Shown: piece by piece, positions 31,779 to 40,460 of the stretch
How positions within the stretch are numbered: position 1 is the stretch's first letter
Layout: each line of letters opens with the position of its first letter
Assembly (NCBI GenBank): GCA_947650155.1
Contig: CANSUS010000032.1
Span: 1-40,460, forward strand
Length of the DNA stretch: 40,460 bases
Direction: 5' to 3'
Source of the DNA: an uncultured Lachnospiraceae bacterium
Lineage (GTDB): Bacteria; Bacillota; Clostridia; Lachnospirales; Lachnospiraceae
Translations under genes and position numbers: made by a program
Notes under the pieces: model-generated
What the model was told of the DNA's origin: nothing
Databases searched by the model: none
Seen by the model: only the letters and a program-made list of their open reading frames with translations

Positions 31779-33278
31779 ATGGGAAGAGAGAAGAACTCAA
31801 AATTTTTATCAGAGAAGCAGTACGTGAATAAAGCAGCAATTACCTGTCATATTGTTATTTGTGTTATTTTGTTTTTGGCCTATTTTGTTGAAGTGATCAA
31901 AGGCAGCAGGACCATTGGTTATTTTATCATATTTTCGACTTTGGATCTGATACCGGCAGTACTGGAGGTTGTAGAATACCATAAGAATAAAGAAAGTAAT
32001 CTGATCCGTCATTTTATGGGATTTGGTTACAGTATTCTGTATATTTTTGCGATTCTTACCACGCACAGTATTACGACTTTTGTTTATGCAATACCGATGT
32101 ATGTAGTAATTACTTTGTTTTCAGAAATCAAATACTGCATTTTTATTGTAACAGGAGGCTTTATTGCAAACATTGTGTCTGTTATTTATACGGCAATGGC
32201 GGTGGGATATACGAAAGAACAGATTCCCGATGTGGAGATCCGGCTTGCCGTTATGTTGATTGTCGGTCTTTTTGTGGTGATCGTTACGGAAGCGGTAGAG
32301 AAAGTAAATCAGTTTAAATTAAGTGAGATTTATGAAGAGAAGGATAAGACAGCGCATCTGTTAGAGAAGATTATGAGAACTTCCGGCAGTATGGTAACGG
32401 ACATCGAACAGGTGTCTGATAAAATGAACCGTCTGGAAAAGTCAGTGAACAGCATGCGTATTTCCATGCAGGAAGTTTCTGACGGAAACAACGAAACAGC
32501 AGAGTCGGTGCAGAATCAGCTGGAGAGAACCGGACAGATACAGGACCAGATCGAGAAAGTAAAAGAGGCGGCGGTAGAAATTAACGAAAGGCTGAATGAT
32601 GCAGGAGAAGAGGTTACAAGCGGAATCAGTAAGGTTAAAAAGCTGGCGGCGCAGGCGGAAGAGTCCATAAAATCCAATGAACTTGTAGTTTCCCGGATGG
32701 AGCTTCTTTCCGATAATATGACAAAAATGAACGATATTGTGGCAATGATCAGCAGCATTGCGAACCGTACGGGAATGCTTGCCTTAAATGCAAGTATTGA
32801 GTCGGCAAGGGCAGGAGAAGCCGGAAAAGGATTTGCGGTGGTGGCGCAGGAGATCACGAGCCTTGCCAATCAGACTAAGGGAGCTACGGTAGACATTGCT
32901 CAGCTGATTCGGGATATTTCCAGTGAGTTAAAGGAAGTAGAAAGTGCAGTTGAGATTGTTACGGCAAGTAATCTGTCTCATGCGGAGACAACAAAAGAAG
33001 TGACAGGAAGCTTTGAAAAAATTGCGGAGACAACAAAAGATATTGACGGGCAGGCAAGAGAAATGGAAGCGGTTGTCGACAGGCTGGTATCGGCAAATGA
33101 AGGTATCGTTTCGAGTATCAGCAACGTTTCCGCGGCGACAGAGGAAATTTCGGGATATGCGGCGGAAACTTATAATGCATGTGAAGAAAACGGAAAGCTG
33201 GCTTTAGAGGTATCCGGTATTGTTCAAAATTTAAGTAATTACGCAGAAGAATTGAAAAATCAGGAAAAACTGGTATAA
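31779..33278 (+). CDS. Methyl-accepting chemotaxis protein without an outer sensor domain
   Basis: 499 residues. Six hydrophobic segments fill residues 15-185 with only short loops, so there is no sizeable extracytoplasmic ligand domain. The cytoplasmic signalling domain follows, a long coiled coil (LLEKIMRTSGSMVTDIEQVS onward). Its tip, MISSIANRTGMLALNASIES with ARAGEAGKGFAVVAQEI, contacts CheA and CheW. No typical HAMP is evident. TGGAGGAAGG precedes the ATG. It may sense a membrane or cytoplasmic cue. It implies chemotaxis and probably motility, although no flagellar gene lies in this window. Confidence 0.92.
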   Translation: MGREKNSKFLSEKQYVNKAAITCHIVICVILFLAYFVEVIKGSRTIGYFIIFSTLDLIPAVLEVVEYHKNKESNLIRHFMGFGYSILYIFAILTTHSITTFVYAIPMYVVITLFSEIKYCIFIVTGGFIANIVSVIYTAMAVGYTKEQIPDVEIRLAVMLIVGLFVVIVTEAVEKVNQFKLSEIYEEKDKTAHLLEKIMRTSGSMVTDIEQVSDKMNRLEKSVNSMRISMQEVSDGNNETAESVQNQLERTGQIQDQIEKVKEAAVEINERLNDAGEEVTSGISKVKKLAAQAEESIKSNELVVSRMELLSDNMTKMNDIVAMISSIANRTGMLALNASIESARAGEAGKGFAVVAQEITSLANQTKGATVDIAQLIRDISSELKEVESAVEIVTASNLSHAETTKEVTGSFEKIAETTKDIDGQAREMEAVVDRLVSANEGIVSSISNVSAATEEISGYAAETYNACEENGKLALEVSGIVQNLSNYAEELKNQEKLV

Positions 33279-33284
33279 TGGTCT

Positions 33285-33319
33285 TTGTGTGGCGAAATTC
33301 ACGGAAGCGACACAATTTT
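33285..33319 (+). terminator. Weak intrinsic terminator after the chemotaxis gene
   Basis: TTGTGTGGC and GCGACACAA pair at eight of nine positions around a 13-base loop, followed by four T. TATAAT at 33324-33329 just beyond may be a -10 for the next gene, with no clear -35. Confidence 0.45.
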
Positions 33320-33370
33320 GGGTTATAATAAATCCGTTTTATGTAATCACGCATGAAGGAGGAAACGACC

Positions 33371-34705
33371 GTGTCTAAAACGAACAAAGAACCGGATAAT
33401 ACCGGAAAGGTCAAGACGAAATATGACCTTAAGATGGAAAAAAGACGCAAAGAGAGGGAAAAAGAAGAACGAATTAAAAAGTGGATGAGGATTGGCAGCA
33501 TCGCTGTTCTGGTATGTCTGATTGTACTGGTCGCCGCAAGTGCAGGCACTGGTATTTATAAAAAACAAAAATATTTTAACAGCACCTATGTGAAGATTGG
33601 TAATTATGACCTGACGCAGCTGGAATATGATTACTATTTTAACAGTACGGCGAATAATTATATATCGACTTATTCTTATCTGCTGTCCTATATGGGACTT
33701 GACGCATCAAAGGATTACGCTGATCAGGTATACTCCGGCGAGATGACATGGAAAGACTTTTTTGATCAAATGACGGTTGCCCGGATAAAAGAGGTAAAAG
33801 CATTAAAGGACGATGCGGCAAAAACCGGGTTTACTTTTGATGAGGCGGCAGAATATCAGACATTCCAGGAGAATTTAAGCCAGGCTGCAGCAGCAGCGGG
33901 GGAGTCTGAGGGACAGTATTATAAAAATTTATACGGCGAATATGCAACGGCTGAGAACATGGAGGGTTTTGTAAAAGATAACCTTTTGGCTTCCGCCTAT
34001 TATCAGAAACTGATGGAAGACCGTACACCGTCACAGGAAGAAATCGACGCTTACTATGAAGAAAATAAAATGAATTATGATACGGTAGACTACAGGAGTT
34101 TTACATTCCAAAGAGCCGATATAACGGAAAATTCGGAAGAGGCGGACCGGACGGCGGCAGTAGAAGAGTTTCAGAAAAGTGCGGAAGAATTTCAGTCAAG
34201 ACTGGAGGCAGGAGAAGACTTTAATGCGCTTTGCATTGAATATGCAGCCGATGAGGAGACGAAGGCAAAATATGAGGATACGGCCAACGATGCCAGTCTG
34301 ACGCAGGATGTGAATTATGAGCGTGCCTATTATGTATATTCCACATGGCTTTTTGATGAAGCAAGGACAGAAAAAGAAATTACCGTAGTGCCGGATGTGG
34401 CAAATGGAAGGTGCTATGTACTGCAGTTCGAGGAAAGAAAGAAGGATATTGAGACTGTAAATAACAGTATATCAGATACGCTTTCCAATAAAGCGGCAGG
34501 GGAATATGTGGCTTCATTGACGGAAGGCTATGAAGTAACGGATGTGGCAGGCGAATTAAAGTATTTAGTGCTTCAGGCACAGGCAGCTGCTGCACAGACA
34601 GAAAACGGAACGGAAGAAAATGCTGACTCTGTACAGGAAGAGACAGCTTCCGGTGAATCAGATGAAACTGCGCAGGCAGGCACAGAGGAAACGACAGCCG
34701 AGTAA
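33371..34705 (+). CDS. Membrane-anchored SurA/PrsA-like peptidyl-prolyl isomerase (foldase)
   Basis: 444 residues. A Lys/Glu-rich cytoplasmic N-terminus with a coiled patch (MEKRRKEREKEERIKKWM) precedes one membrane helix near residues 41-62 (GSIAVLVCLIVLVAASAGTG). The outer part has a SurA_N-like helical region (YDLTQLEYDYYFNS) and then a divergent PPIC region around 220-340 (PSQEEIDAYYEEN, FQSRLEAGEDFNALCIEYAA). It ends in an acidic Ser/Thr/Glu-rich tail. Such proteins help fold exported proteins. The start is GTG at 33371, with AAGGAGG eight bases upstream; the ATG at 33353 has no SD. It is anchored by a helix rather than by the lipid used in PrsA. Confidence 0.8.
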   Translation: MSKTNKEPDNTGKVKTKYDLKMEKRRKEREKEERIKKWMRIGSIAVLVCLIVLVAASAGTGIYKKQKYFNSTYVKIGNYDLTQLEYDYYFNSTANNYISTYSYLLSYMGLDASKDYADQVYSGEMTWKDFFDQMTVARIKEVKALKDDAAKTGFTFDEAAEYQTFQENLSQAAAAAGESEGQYYKNLYGEYATAENMEGFVKDNLLASAYYQKLMEDRTPSQEEIDAYYEENKMNYDTVDYRSFTFQRADITENSEEADRTAAVEEFQKSAEEFQSRLEAGEDFNALCIEYAADEETKAKYEDTANDASLTQDVNYERAYYVYSTWLFDEARTEKEITVVPDVANGRCYVLQFEERKKDIETVNNSISDTLSNKAAGEYVASLTEGYEVTDVAGELKYLVLQAQAAAAQTENGTEENADSVQEETASGESDETAQAGTEETTAE

Positions 34706-34754
34706 GACCGGGAATAAAATGGAGATTACGGGCTGAGAGGGGATGGAGAGTATC

Positions 34755-35759
34755 ATGGCGAAAGTAGAAGAAAATTATAAATATTTAGCAGATGCGCTGA
34801 GTTTAAATTTGTGGAAAGAAGACAAGAGTTATGTAATATATGGAAACAAGGAAGATTATGAGGTCCTGATTTACAGTGCGGACAAAAGGTATCCATATAT
34901 GCTCACAGTAAGCATAGCGGCTTCCAATACATCAGGGGCCGCTGTCAGTAAAGAGGAAAGCAAGAACTTTGCAAAAAATAACAAAATGGTTATGAGTTTA
35001 AGGCAGGATGGCAATCAGTTTATTATGTCAATGAAGAATATAGGAAATCAGAATAAACTGGCGGAAGAGATGAAATCCTGTCTGTCAGAACTGATTTCGT
35101 TTCTTCAGGATAAAGGTTATGAGAACTGCTGTCAGTTCTGCGGACAGAACGTGGATACAGAGCCTTATCTGATCGGAGAAGGAATGCTGCATTTATGTCC
35201 AGATTGTATAGAAAAAACACTGAAAGACAAAACGCTGTCTGAAATACAAACAAGGGAAAAATCTGAAAATGTAGTAGCCGGTATTGTGGGTGCGTTTTTG
35301 GGATCGGTCCTGGGCGTGTTATGTATTTTATTGTTCAGCCAGATGGGCAGAGTGGCAGTAATTTCGGGAATTATTATGGCTGCCTGCGCATTGAAGGGAT
35401 ATGAGCTGTTAGCCGGAAAGCTGACCAAAAAAGGAATTGTATTCAGTGCGGTTATTATAGTGCTTATGGTTTATATCGGTGACAGAATCGACTGGGCCAT
35501 TTTAATTACAAGAGAATTTGGAAGCTACTATGATATTGATTTTCTGAATGCTTTTCAGCTTGTACCGGAATTTTTGGCGGAAGAAGTAATTGAGGCGGGA
35601 AGTTACTGGGGAAATTTAGCGCTTTTATATATATTTACATTGGGAGGCGCGATTCCGATGATTATCAATGCAGTAAAAGACAATAAAGATAAAGGACGCA
35701 TCCTGCGGATTAGTTCCGGTGCGGACGCGTCTGCTGATTCTTCACAAAATTCATTTTAA
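34755..35759 (+). CDS. Hypothetical membrane protein with zinc-ribbon-like centre
   Basis: 334 residues, family not recognised. Residues 1-120 are soluble (VEENYKYLADALSLNLWKED). A CQFCG...CPDC four-cysteine knuckle lies near 127-155 and would bind zinc. The C-terminal half has four or five membrane helices (GIVGAFLGSVLGVLCILLF, GIVFSAVIIVLMVYIG). An ATG at 34743 is in frame but touches its GGGG; GGAG at 34745-34748 suits the ATG at 34755. Its stop overlaps the stop of the convergent YfhO-like gene by four bases, with no terminator between. Confidence 0.65.
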   Translation: MAKVEENYKYLADALSLNLWKEDKSYVIYGNKEDYEVLIYSADKRYPYMLTVSIAASNTSGAAVSKEESKNFAKNNKMVMSLRQDGNQFIMSMKNIGNQNKLAEEMKSCLSELISFLQDKGYENCCQFCGQNVDTEPYLIGEGMLHLCPDCIEKTLKDKTLSEIQTREKSENVVAGIVGAFLGSVLGVLCILLFSQMGRVAVISGIIMAACALKGYELLAGKLTKKGIVFSAVIIVLMVYIGDRIDWAILITREFGSYYDIDFLNAFQLVPEFLAEEVIEAGSYWGNLALLYIFTLGGAIPMIINAVKDNKDKGRILRISSGADASADSSQNSF

Positions 35760-38347
35760 ACTTTTTCGCTGTATCGTTTCTTTAGATAAACCGTTATGAG
35801 AAAAGCAGCAAGAGAAAGAGCGGATACTACGATTCCGGCATTTAACCCTGCCGGATAGTAGGAAAGCTCGATCGTATACTCGCCGGCATTCAAAGGAATG
35901 CTGATGAAAGTATCTTCAAAGATATCCATTTCTGTAATGATTCCATTTACTTTTAAAGTCCACCCCGGTTCATAGGGTATGGAAAGCACTGCTTCTCCAG
36001 CCGTATCAGCGGTAATGTGTCCCGTGATTTTGGTATCCTGAAAACTGTCAAGTATAAGGGAGCATCCGGAAAGCTTATCGATGCATTCCGTAAGGGCAGT
36101 TTCATTCAGCATGTAGGCGGATACGTATAAGGTGCCTTCATCCTCCGATTCCAGTGTGACGATATCGCCTGTATGGCAATAACCAAGATCCATAATATAC
36201 TCGTTTTTCAGCTTGGTAAATTCCAGGCTTTCTTTTTCGGAAGAAGAATGGAAAGTGGCTGTAATTTCATTGATTTTGGACGAATCCGTAAAGCAGTAAA
36301 GAAAGCCGTTATTTTCTATATCAATCGTTATTTTTTTGTCGGATACTCTTTGTGTGGAAACGGATGTAAACAATGGCGCATTAACAGAAAGTGCGGTTGC
36401 CAGCCGATTTTGTATGGCAAATGGCGACAATGCTTCTTCTGCGATTTCGTTTTCATTTTCTTCTTTGATGACCGCTTCCAGATCTTCAATGCTTCCAAAC
36501 AGTTTTTGCAGGGATAAGGCGGCATTGTCGGATGTTTTTTGAGCCGGCGTTTCCACAAAATATCCAAATGGAAGAGTATATACATTTTCATACAGGTACA
36601 GATCTCCTTCTTTCCCAACAAAGCGGTAAAGAGGGCTTTCTTTCAGTTCTTCTCTGGAAATCATATATTTTACATTTAAAAGTGCGGCTGTCAATGGTGT
36701 GGCGCCGTCATAGTTATAATATACTTTACTGTTCTGTAGTCCGTATTTTCCATAAAAATCCTTTACATGGGCATTGGAAGTGGAAGAAAACAGGGAAGCG
36801 GACGGATAGGAGAGCAGCATGCCGTCATTCTTTGTCACACGCCGAAACTTTTCGATCCGATAAAATCCGGGGTCCATTTCGGCAAGTTTATCAGTCATTT
36901 CATAATAATCATCATAGCTTTTTAAATAATTGCTTCGATTTACCGTTGGCACGCTGGTAATAAAGGTGTTCAGTCCTGCTTCAACCATACATAGTGCAAG
37001 AGCAATGCAAAAAACATATGTTATTTTTGAAAAACCAGCCGGTATGCTGCTCTCGGAATGGAAACAGGAATGATAATAAAAAATTAAAATACTGTATGCA
37101 GTCAGCATAAAAAGGGTGGCGAGGAAGACAGAATAAGTAAACATTTCCGTATCAATCAGTTTCTGGCACAGGAGAAGAAAACACAGCGCGCCAAAAACAC
37201 AAAGGCCAAGTGTCTTCCTGCTGTACTCTTTGATACCGGAAAGCGCCTCAAAACAGACAGTGAGGAGCAGAAGGATATAAAGAAAGGACTGTCTGCATGG
37301 CAGGGAATCAGGATAATTCATACCGTGCCAGATGAAGTTCAGCGTGTTTGTGGAAAAGCTGAGCAGTAAAAAGAAAAGCAGGAAAAGCTTAGGAAGTTTT
37401 TCTTTGAGAGGCACTTCTTTTTTCAGGACATACAAAGGCAGTAAAAGAAAGACCGCCACACCGCAGTAAAGATTGGGCCAGTGATCCAGACCCGTTTCTA
37501 CAGGTACATTCATACAATGCCTTGCGAGCATATCCAGTATAGAAAAATAAGAAGTCATCTTTTTCGGAAAATTAAAGTTACTGAATTCCGTAAAGAAAAG
37601 AGCGTTCAATTCCGGCAGAAGCAGAATGGCCGCCATTCCTCCGGCAAGCAGAGAATACCATGCAAACCTGAGGCATGCGCGGATCTTTTCCCTGGCGTTT
37701 ATGAGCAGGACAAAAAAATACAGCACAAGGTAGATACAGATCATGATGCAGATATAATAATTGGAGAGAATTGCAAGCGCAAGAGTGATACAATACAGCC
37801 TGCATTTTCCCTCGTTTACAAGCCTTTCCAGACCCAAAATAATTAACGGAGAGAGATAAATGCAGTCTAACCACATTACATCCCAGTTATAGGCTGCCAT
37901 ATAACCGGAAAGTGCATAAAATACAGAGAAAAATACGATACAAAAACTGTCGCTGTGAAAATGTTTTTTTAAATAATAAGAAAAAGTAAATCCGCATGCC
38001 CCGATCTTTAATACCACGAAGTAAGTCATAAATTCGATCAGCAATTCTTCCGGCACGAGCAGACAAAGCCAGTTGAAGGGACTTGCCAGATAATACACAT
38101 ATAGGGCAAGAAAATTAGAGCCGATTCCGGTATGAAAAGAATAAAACAGACTTTCCCCATTTTTTACTTTATGATAAAATTCGGTTAAAAAAGGAAAATA
38201 CTGATGATACATATCGATATGAAGAAAGGATTCGTCCCCGAAAGGATAAATCTGTCTTGCGATAAATATAATCAGCATAAGCCCGACAGGAATCAGTGCG
38301 GATAAAAGATATATCAGATTTTTTTGAATAAAATTTTTTATCTTCAT
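35756..38347 (-). CDS. YfhO family membrane protein
   Basis: 863 residues, a full-length YfhO-type protein. The first half holds about 12 membrane helices with the conserved HIDMYHQYFPFLTEFYHKVK, GIGSNFLALYVYYLASPFNW and LSGYMAAYNWDVMWLDC motifs of this GT-C-like family. A C-terminal outer domain from about 480 contains YYNYDGATPLTAALLNVKYM and IPYEPGWTLKVNG, and a last helix ends it. YfhO proteins are linked to glycosylation of lipoteichoic acid in other Firmicutes. The LTA-synthase-like gene 58 bases upstream on the same strand supports an envelope polymer role. GAGG precedes the ATG by eight bases. Confidence 0.9.
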   Translation of the reverse strand: MKIKNFIQKNLIYLLSALIPVGLMLIIFIARQIYPFGDESFLHIDMYHQYFPFLTEFYHKVKNGESLFYSFHTGIGSNFLALYVYYLASPFNWLCLLVPEELLIEFMTYFVVLKIGACGFTFSYYLKKHFHSDSFCIVFFSVFYALSGYMAAYNWDVMWLDCIYLSPLIILGLERLVNEGKCRLYCITLALAILSNYYICIMICIYLVLYFFVLLINAREKIRACLRFAWYSLLAGGMAAILLLPELNALFFTEFSNFNFPKKMTSYFSILDMLARHCMNVPVETGLDHWPNLYCGVAVFLLLPLYVLKKEVPLKEKLPKLFLLFFLLLSFSTNTLNFIWHGMNYPDSLPCRQSFLYILLLLTVCFEALSGIKEYSRKTLGLCVFGALCFLLLCQKLIDTEMFTYSVFLATLFMLTAYSILIFYYHSCFHSESSIPAGFSKITYVFCIALALCMVEAGLNTFITSVPTVNRSNYLKSYDDYYEMTDKLAEMDPGFYRIEKFRRVTKNDGMLLSYPSASLFSSTSNAHVKDFYGKYGLQNSKVYYNYDGATPLTAALLNVKYMISREELKESPLYRFVGKEGDLYLYENVYTLPFGYFVETPAQKTSDNAALSLQKLFGSIEDLEAVIKEENENEIAEEALSPFAIQNRLATALSVNAPLFTSVSTQRVSDKKITIDIENNGFLYCFTDSSKINEITATFHSSSEKESLEFTKLKNEYIMDLGYCHTGDIVTLESEDEGTLYVSAYMLNETALTECIDKLSGCSLILDSFQDTKITGHITADTAGEAVLSIPYEPGWTLKVNGIITEMDIFEDTFISIPLNAGEYTIELSYYPAGLNAGIVVSALSLAAFLITVYLKKRYSEKV

Positions 38348-38351
38348 TAGC

Positions 38352-38401
38352 GTGCCTCAATCTCACCTGATCTTCTACAGTGGAACGGACAATCCCACTC
38401 A
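38352..38401. repeat. Branched hairpin between the LTA-synthase-like and YfhO genes
   Basis: CACCTGA and TCAGGTG are perfectly complementary and enclose a second GTGG/CCAC stem. It fills the 58-base gap. No T-run follows, so it may modulate expression of the downstream gene rather than end transcription. Confidence 0.55.
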
Positions 38402-38405
38402 GGTG

Positions 38406-40181
38406 TTATTTTATTTTAAAATCAAATAAATTATAATACTGCAATTTCTGGTAGGTCAAGAGATCCTTGCCAAGAAAATAATCGACGGGATCATATTTTC
38501 CTTCCTGACCGCCTGCCTGAATGGAAGTAATCACAGGAAAATCTTCTGAAAGTTCCGATAGATACGTCATATAGGGAGACAAAGGAATCCCGGCCGTTTC
38601 CAATAGTTTGACAGAGAGAAAATTCGCGCTGGTATCTCCGCCGTCTGCTGTATCGATTGGATAGTTTGCCCAAATGATGTAGGGAACCTGATAACGTCTT
38701 GCATTTTCTTCTTCTGTCAGCGTGCCGTCGGATTTGCCATTTAGCTTCCAAATCGGTCTTACAACGGAATTGGTAGGCTGATGGTCGCCGAAAAAGACGA
38801 CTATAGTCGGTTCTTCTGTCTGGGCGAAATAACTCAGCAAATATTGCAGAGCCTGATCGGACAAATGGATCAGAGAAAGATAATTATTCAGCGCATCAGA
38901 ATCGGCTCCTGTAACAGAAATATCGGGAGTGAAATTATCGTATGCATCTGTATAGGAAGAATGGTTCTGCATCGTAACATTAAATAAGAACAATGGCTTT
39001 CCGCTTTCCTTTTGCTCAAAAATTTCTATAATTTTATCATAATCCGCTTTGTCGCTGATATATTTCCGGATAATTTCCGGATTTTTAAAATCTGTTTTAA
39101 AGTAGTTGGTGTCCAGTCCTAACAGCGGATATACGGTATCCCTGTCCCAGCCGCTGCTGTTATAGGGATGCATTCCAATCGTTGTATAACCGAACTCTTT
39201 TAAATAAGAAGGAAGAGACGGTACAGGCTGCTTGACGTACTGTTGATAGGGAATGCTTCCCTGGGGCAGAAACGCCATACTGTTTCCGGTTAGAAATTCA
39301 AATTCCGTATTTGCCGTATTTCCGCCAAGTACGGAAACGTGAAGATAGCCGGATATTGTATTTTCTCCGTTTTCCATCAGCGAATGCACAAAAGGCATAT
39401 AGTCCTGATTGGTCTCAAAGTCTGCAAGGACTGCCGGATCGGAAAAAGCTTCATTCATAATAACAATAATATTGGGCAGTGTTTCCGGTTCGTAAGAAGC
39501 GGATACAGCCTCATAATGCTCCAGAATTTCCTCTGCTTCTGAAACTTTATAACCTTCCGGCTTTTCTGCAATGAGATATTCCAGTTCCATTAAAAAAGCA
39601 AGAGCCGTACCGTCCTTATAACTCATGGTAGTAGGCGTAAACAGTTTGTCATATAGCCGGAAGCGGATCACGGAGGAATCTGCATGGATCAGGGAAGTAA
39701 AGCTGTACAAAAGCGTAAGCGAAACAATAACACCTGCAATTCTGATTTTGGGATCTGTAAACGGTTTGTTATTGGTCAGCAGAAATTCAAGCGCTAAAAT
39801 AAGAATCAGCCCTGCCACGGAAAGACCGGCCTGTTTTCCCAGTGTATATTTGAAATTATTCGCAACACTTGCCGCTGTTTTAACAGAAAAAATATCCCAG
39901 GGCATAATCGGTGCGGAACGAAACTGCAGGACAAAGTAATTTGCAATTCCTGCGATCAGAAAAAAGGCTGTCTGAAACAGAAGAGCCATACGGAGTCTTC
40001 CGAAAACGGTCACTAAAACGAGCATCAGAATTTCAAAAAGTATGATGTTCAGGATTTGTGCAGGCATCAGCATTGTCTTAAAAGGGTTGTGCGTTAAAAA
40101 TTCAAACAAATAAAAAGTAAGAATGGGAAATAGTATGGCTGCAGCCAGATTTTTTATTTTGTATTTTAAAGTAATATCCAT
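38406..40181 (-). CDS. LTA synthase family (phosphoglycerol transferase / sulfatase fold) protein
   Basis: 591 residues. Five N-terminal membrane helices are followed by an outer sulfatase-like domain from about residue 240: PNIIVIMNEAFSDPAVL (first metal-binding Glu), GGNTANTEFEFLTGNS with the nucleophile threonine, GMHPYNSSGWDRDTVYPLLG, and VVFFGDHQP with the closing metal ligands. This is the LtaS/MdoB layout, which transfers glycerol phosphate from phosphatidylglycerol to a polymer. A longer frame to 40232 lacks an SD; AGGAG lies before the ATG at 40181. A strong promoter lies about 60 bases upstream. Confidence 0.9.
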   Translation of the reverse strand: MDITLKYKIKNLAAAILFPILTFYLFEFLTHNPFKTMLMPAQILNIILFEILMLVLVTVFGRLRMALLFQTAFFLIAGIANYFVLQFRSAPIMPWDIFSVKTAASVANNFKYTLGKQAGLSVAGLILILALEFLLTNNKPFTDPKIRIAGVIVSLTLLYSFTSLIHADSSVIRFRLYDKLFTPTTMSYKDGTALAFLMELEYLIAEKPEGYKVSEAEEILEHYEAVSASYEPETLPNIIVIMNEAFSDPAVLADFETNQDYMPFVHSLMENGENTISGYLHVSVLGGNTANTEFEFLTGNSMAFLPQGSIPYQQYVKQPVPSLPSYLKEFGYTTIGMHPYNSSGWDRDTVYPLLGLDTNYFKTDFKNPEIIRKYISDKADYDKIIEIFEQKESGKPLFLFNVTMQNHSSYTDAYDNFTPDISVTGADSDALNNYLSLIHLSDQALQYLLSYFAQTEEPTIVVFFGDHQPTNSVVRPIWKLNGKSDGTLTEEENARRYQVPYIIWANYPIDTADGGDTSANFLSVKLLETAGIPLSPYMTYLSELSEDFPVITSIQAGGQEGKYDPVDYFLGKDLLTYQKLQYYNLFDFKIK

Positions 40182-40237
40182 AACGGCTCCTATCTGATTG
40201 TAAGAAATAAGGTATTTTTCATATTTATGCAAGCTAC

Positions 40238-40266
40238 ATTCTAGTAGCAGGTATTTCGTATGTCAA
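40238..40266 (-). promoter_or_regulatory. Promoter of the LTA-synthase-like gene
   Basis: On the minus strand, TTGACA (40266-40261), a 17-base spacer and TAGAAT (40243-40238), about 57 bases before the start codon. Confidence 0.8.
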
Positions 40267-40306
40267 GAGTATAATAAGAAAGTAAGAAAAAATTAGGAAT
40301 TAGTTA

Positions 40307-40335
40307 TTGACAAGAAGAAAATTAATGTGTAGAAT
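40307..40335 (+). promoter_or_regulatory. Promoter of tRNA-Arg
   Basis: TTGACA (40307-40312), a 17-base spacer and TAGAAT (40330-40335), ending 48 bases before the tRNA. It uses the same hexamers as the divergent promoter 40 bases away. Confidence 0.8.
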
Positions 40336-40383
40336 ATGACTGTTGCAGTTCATAGGAGCTGCAGCGGAAAAACTTTTTGATAT

Positions 40384-40457
40384 GTGCGTTTAGCTCAGCT
40401 GGATAGAGCGTTTGGCTACGGACCAAAAGGTCGGGGGTTCGAATCCTCTAACGCACG
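40384..40457 (+). tRNA. tRNA-Arg (anticodon ACG)
   Basis: 74 bases fold as a full cloverleaf: acceptor GTGCGTT/AACGCAC, D-arm GCTC/GAGC with AGCTGGATA, anticodon arm TTTGG-CTACGGA-CCAAA with anticodon ACG, and T-arm with TTCGAAT. The discriminator base is G. CCA is not encoded. ACG (read as ICG) decodes CGN arginine codons. tRNA-Arg genes are common integration sites; the window ends three bases beyond, so nothing can be said of that. Confidence 0.97.
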
Positions 40458-40460
40458 TTA

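Overview
The window looks like a chromosomal segment of an anaerobic Firmicute, most likely a Lachnospiraceae-type gut clostridium. This rests on low-to-middling GC, strong Shine-Dalgarno (SD) sequences, TTGACA/TATAAT-type promoters, PadR-DUF1700 and PadR-DUF2812 pairs, a DUF5692 protein, a YfhO/LTA-synthase pair and a CsrA-like protein. The assignment is inference from gene content, not a database match.

Layout. 1-1411: the end of a DUF5692 membrane protein and a GNAT acetyltransferase. 1636-3997: two PLP enzymes of sulfur amino acid metabolism (a trans-sulfuration enzyme and a PatB-type C-S lyase). 4020-5013 (minus): a PadR regulator with a DUF1700 membrane protein, with a visible promoter and operator. 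5085-7899: YitT, a MATE exporter and an MmcQ/YjbR protein, ending in a strong terminator. 7.9-18.8 kb: an AT-rich surface-glycan island holding two DegT-type aminotransferases, an ATP-grasp ligase, a propeller-like protein, glycosyltransferases, a radical SAM enzyme, an acetyltransferase, a DUF4422 transferase and a CsrA-like protein. The island lies between two copies of a 19-bp terminator sequence. Its left edge carries a 35-bp relic of the ATPase gene found intact beyond its right edge.

19.0-21.07 kb: an OLD/AAA-type ATPase followed by a protein with an ExK nuclease-like motif, a candidate two-gene defence system. 21.1-22.8 kb: a small protein, an acyl-ACP thioesterase and a lipoprotein. 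23.0-28.0 kb: PadR with a five-half-site operator array at an exact 15-bp period, a DUF2812 protein, a NatA/NatB-like ABC pair and a CPBP protease. 28.0-31.7 kb: a heterodimeric ABC exporter behind a promoter-terminator leader. 31.8-35.8 kb: a chemotaxis receptor, a membrane-anchored foldase and a zinc-ribbon membrane protein. 35.8-40.2 kb (minus): YfhO and LTA-synthase-like envelope proteins. 40.38 kb: tRNA-Arg(ACG).

The most unusual non-gene signal is a composite hairpin repeat. It consists of a long GTGTGA...TCACAC hairpin, a short hairpin, a TATTGATTT-like linker, a GC-rich hairpin and an ATGGGAG-type SD. It sits directly before start codons at several loci, complete or in part, twice as tandem double copies.
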